This document shows, piece after piece, positions 61,870-64,000 of a stretch of 64,000 bases of DNA. The notes beneath the pieces were generated by a model. That model did no database searches. It saw only the letters and a list, made by a program, of their open reading frames with translations, and had not been told where the DNA came from. The stretch lies in the NCBI RefSeq assembly GCF_002252635.1, contig NZ_NQKX01000001.1, positions 248,001 through 312,000 of the forward strand, in the 5' to 3' direction. Source of the DNA: Synechococcus sp. MW101C3. GTDB taxonomy: Bacteria; Cyanobacteriota; Cyanobacteriia; PCC-6307; Cyanobiaceae. The position numbers were made by a program, and so were the translations under genes. Numbering within the stretch: the stretch's first letter is position 1; each line of letters starts with the position of its first letter.

Positions 61870-62742
61870 TCAGCTGAGTTTGCGATCCAGCAGCGGCCGG
61901 ATCAGAAGGAACAATCCGATTGCCAGCAGAGCCAGCACGCCCAGACAGGTGGCACCGGTGAGCTCCCCGTAAGGAGCGATCAGCACCACGTCGCCGAGGG
62001 AGGGGTGGCCGGCATAGGCCGCACGAATGGGTTCAATCGCGAAGGTAAGGGGATTCAGGGCGGCAAGCCAGCCCAGCCAGGTGGGCATGAAGGAAATCGG
62101 GGCCAGGGCCGTGCTGGCGAACAGCAGGGGCAGGTTGGCCACGAAGATCACCGCGATCAGCTCGATGTGGCCGGGCAGCGCGAAAGCCAGCCCCAGACTC
62201 ATGGCCGTGACGGCGAACACCAGCAGCACCAGGGTGACCAGCACCAGCGCCAGCCCGGCGGTGCCGGGCCAGCCATAACCGAGCAAGGCTGCGGTGCCCA
62301 TGATCGCCAGGCTCTGAACCAGGCTCAGGCTGGTGATGTAGAGCACCGAGGCCAGCACGATCGAGCTACGGGAGCGCAGCGGTGCCACCAGCAGCCGGTT
62401 GAGGAAGCCGAATTCCCGATCGAACATCACCGGCAGGCCGGCATTGAGAGCGGCGCTGAACGCCGTGAACACGATCACCCCCGCACCGAGAAAGCGTCCG
62501 TAGCTCATGCCATCGGGCAGCAGACCTTCCGGCGCCTTGGCGAAGAGGGCCCCAAACAGCACCAGCCAGATGAGCGGCTGCAGCACGCCGGCCACCAGCG
62601 TGGTGGGCCGTCGGGCCAGTTGGAGGAACAGCCTGCGGGTGAGCGCCAGGGTTTCCTGCGTCACGTCGGCCAGGGCGGAACGGTTGGCCGCCGGTAGGGC
62701 CGGAAGGGGCGGCTGGGTGGGGAGGGTGGAGGCGCTGGTCAT
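61870..62742 (-). CDS. ABC-2 type transporter permease
   Basis: A 290-residue protein from ATG 62742. It has six hydrophobic helices and the ABC-2 layout: LARRPTTLVAGVLQPLIWLVLFGALF, a reentrant part with MFDREFGFLNRLLVAPLRSRSS, and PISFMPTWLGWLAALNPLTFAIEPIR near the end. It pairs with the ATPase 40 bases upstream to form an exporter of lipid, polysaccharide or drug type. The substrate is unknown. Confidence 0.93.
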   Translation of the reverse strand: MTSASTLPTQPPLPALPAANRSALADVTQETLALTRRLFLQLARRPTTLVAGVLQPLIWLVLFGALFAKAPEGLLPDGMSYGRFLGAGVIVFTAFSAALNAGLPVMFDREFGFLNRLLVAPLRSRSSIVLASVLYITSLSLVQSLAIMGTAALLGYGWPGTAGLALVLVTLVLLVFAVTAMSLGLAFALPGHIELIAVIFVANLPLLFASTALAPISFMPTWLGWLAALNPLTFAIEPIRAAYAGHPSLGDVVLIAPYGELTGATCLGVLALLAIGLFLLIRPLLDRKLS

Positions 62743-62782
62743 GGCCGAAGGGTGTCGGAGGGTGGGACGAGGGGGTGGCGGG

Positions 62783-63802
62783 TCAGCGCATGGCCTGTTT
62801 GCGCTCGGCTTTGGCATCCCGGCTGCCGGCAACCGCCAGCTCTGCGTCCATCAGGGTGCGGCCGGTGGCCTGCAGATACACATCATCAAGACTGGCCTGG
62901 CTCTGGGCCAGCGAGAAGACGGGCAGTTCGGCGGCCTCCAGCTGGCGGCGCAACTGCTCGATCACGGCCTGGTGTTCCACCACCAGGTTCAGCGAGTGGC
63001 CCTGGGCCCGGTTCACCACCACCTGCCGCACGCCGGGACAGGTCTGAAGCAGCTCACTGACGTGGCCGGCTTCATTCTCGTCGCTGAATTCACGCACGCG
63101 CAGGGTGACCCGGTCGCCGCCCAGGGCCTCCTTGAGCGAGCTGGGGCTGCCTTCGGCGATCACGCGGCCGCCGTCGATGATGGCGAGACGATCGGCGAGC
63201 GCATCCACTTCCTCCAGGTAGTGGCTGCTCAGCAGCACGGTGGTGCCGGCCTGACGCAGCTCACGCAGCACCTGCCAGATGGCAGCGCGGCTTTCGATGT
63301 CAAGGCCCACCGTGGGTTCGTCGAGCACGAGCAGCTCGGGGCTGTGCAGCAGGCCGCAGGCCAGATCGAGGCGTCGACGCATCCCGCCGGAGTAGGAGCC
63401 GCAGCGCCGGTCGATCCAGTCGCCCATGCCCATGCGCTCCACCAGTTCCTCGATGCGAGGAGCGAGCAGGCGGGCGGGCTGGTGGTAAAGCGCCCCCTGC
63501 AGCTGGAGCAGCTCCCGGCCGGTGAGGATCTTGTCGATCGCCACCTCCTGGGCCACGTAGCCCAGCAGTTCCCGCACCTGGCGCGGTTCCTTGAGCGCGT
63601 CGTGGCCCGCCACGATCACCCTGCCGCTGTCGGGGGCCAGCAGGGTGCACAGAATGCGCAGGGCGGTGGTCTTGCCGGCTCCGTTCGGACCCAGCAAGCC
63701 GTAGAGGCACCCCCGCGGCACACTCAGATCGAGCGACTGGAGGGCCTCCACCGGGCCATAGCGTTTGGTGAGTTGCTGCAGCTCAATCACCGCGTCTGGC
63801 AC
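62783..63802 (-). CDS. ABC-2 transporter ATP-binding protein (DrrA type)
   Basis: A 339-residue ATPase. Walker A is [17 protein letters not shown]-loop GYVAQE, signature [19 protein letters not shown], Walker [13 protein letters not shown] and the His switch SSHYLEE. A C-terminal extension of about 90 residues ([13 protein letters not shown] to [12 protein letters not shown]) is typical of DrrA-like exporters. It heads a minus-strand cluster with the permease and the low-complexity protein. Confidence 0.95.
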   Translation of the reverse strand: MPDAVIELQQLTKRYGPVEALQSLDLSVPRGCLYGLLGPNGAGKTTALRILCTLLAPDSGRVIVAGHDALKEPRQVRELLGYVAQEVAIDKILTGRELLQLQGALYHQPARLLAPRIEELVERMGMGDWIDRRCGSYSGGMRRRLDLACGLLHSPELLVLDEPTVGLDIESRAAIWQVLRELRQAGTTVLLSSHYLEEVDALADRLAIIDGGRVIAEGSPSSLKEALGGDRVTLRVREFSDENEAGHVSELLQTCPGVRQVVVNRAQGHSLNLVVEHQAVIEQLRRQLEAAELPVFSLAQSQASLDDVYLQATGRTLMDAELAVAGSRDAKAERKQAMR

Positions 63803-63877
63803 CGCTGAGCAGGCTTGCGCCCGTTGGAAAGGAGAACCAATCTAGAAAGGAGCCCCATCAAGCGGCTCTGGCGAGGA

Positions 63878-64000
63878 TCAGCGGCTGCCTACAACATTCA
63901 GGAGCGGAAAGCCGCTCAGCTGCGGAAATCCCAGGGGTGCGAACCCGCTCAGGCCGTTGAACACAGGCAGCCCGTCAATACCGGTCGCCCAGCCGATCAG
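63878..64000 (-). CDS. Possible C-terminal end of a Gly/Phe/Leu-rich protein (partial)
   Basis: The minus strand from the right edge is open for 40 codons to a TGA at 63878-63880. The residues are rich in Gly, Phe, Leu and Pro with a loose LSGF pattern (NGLSGFAPLGFPQLSGFPLL). No family is recognised and it could be chance. The 75 bases between it and the ATPase start hold nothing else clear. Confidence 0.35.
   Translation of the reverse strand: MIGWATGIDGLPVFNGLSGFAPLGFPQLSGFPLLNVVGSR

Overview
The window is a GC-rich, densely coded stretch of a cyanobacterial chromosome. The photosystem I genes psaF and psaJ, the cytochrome b6f genes petC, petA and petG, chlI, a lycopene cyclase, a high-light-inducible protein, the bicarbonate transporter sbtA and the small RNA Yfr1 together point to a unicellular picocyanobacterium of the Synechococcus/Cyanobium (alpha-cyanobacterial) type. 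That placement rests on gene content, neighbour order and base composition, not on a computed phylogeny. I see no rRNA operon, CRISPR array, prophage or insertion sequence. One tRNA (Val-CAC) is present. No gap between genes exceeds about 300 bases.

Left part (1-10.2 kb), mostly minus strand: a truncated sbtA, an orphan sugar-type ABC permease coupled to leuA, a LabA-like NYN protein, then on the plus strand a GH57 branching enzyme and a universal stress protein, then lycopene cyclase overlapping the end of gyrA.

Plus-strand run (10.2-29.2 kb): DUF39 protein, CAAD/CurT-like membrane protein, guaB3-type IMPDH relative, the Yfr1 sRNA, trxA, a LOG-family protein, hisH and rsmD. After petG (minus strand) comes a tightly packed chain: cytM, TrmJ-like methyltransferase, class A beta-lactamase fold protein, DUF3370 protein, chlI, ruvC and 5-formyl-THF cyclo-ligase. 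Small hypotheticals, sufE, homoserine dehydrogenase and a two-gene peptide-type ABC set follow.

Middle (29.2-49 kb): DUF1400/alpha-beta hydrolase, MFS transporter, ychF, an efflux adaptor, wecB, pilT, an Hlip, tsaD, psaF-psaJ with a strong bidirectional terminator, gmk, an NFACT/Rqc2-type protein, tatC, a DUF3067 protein, petC-petA, lgt, cobM, a malate:quinone oxidoreductase, an EamA transporter and tRNA-Val.

Right part (49-64 kb): TerB-like protein, ppx, ubiA, an LD-carboxypeptidase, ispD, a GT9-type transferase, a K+ channel/RCK protein with an unusual selectivity filter, fabG, groEL without groES, nanE, and a minus-strand cluster of ABC-2 exporter ATPase, ABC-2 permease and a long proline/alanine-rich low-complexity protein.

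Most of the content is core metabolism and photosynthesis. The points that most deserve a second look are the probable CTG start of the lycopene cyclase, the altered K+ channel filter, the degenerate NYN motifs, the low-complexity protein in the exporter cluster, the paired repeats ahead of groEL, and the hairpin at the ribosome binding site of the stress protein.
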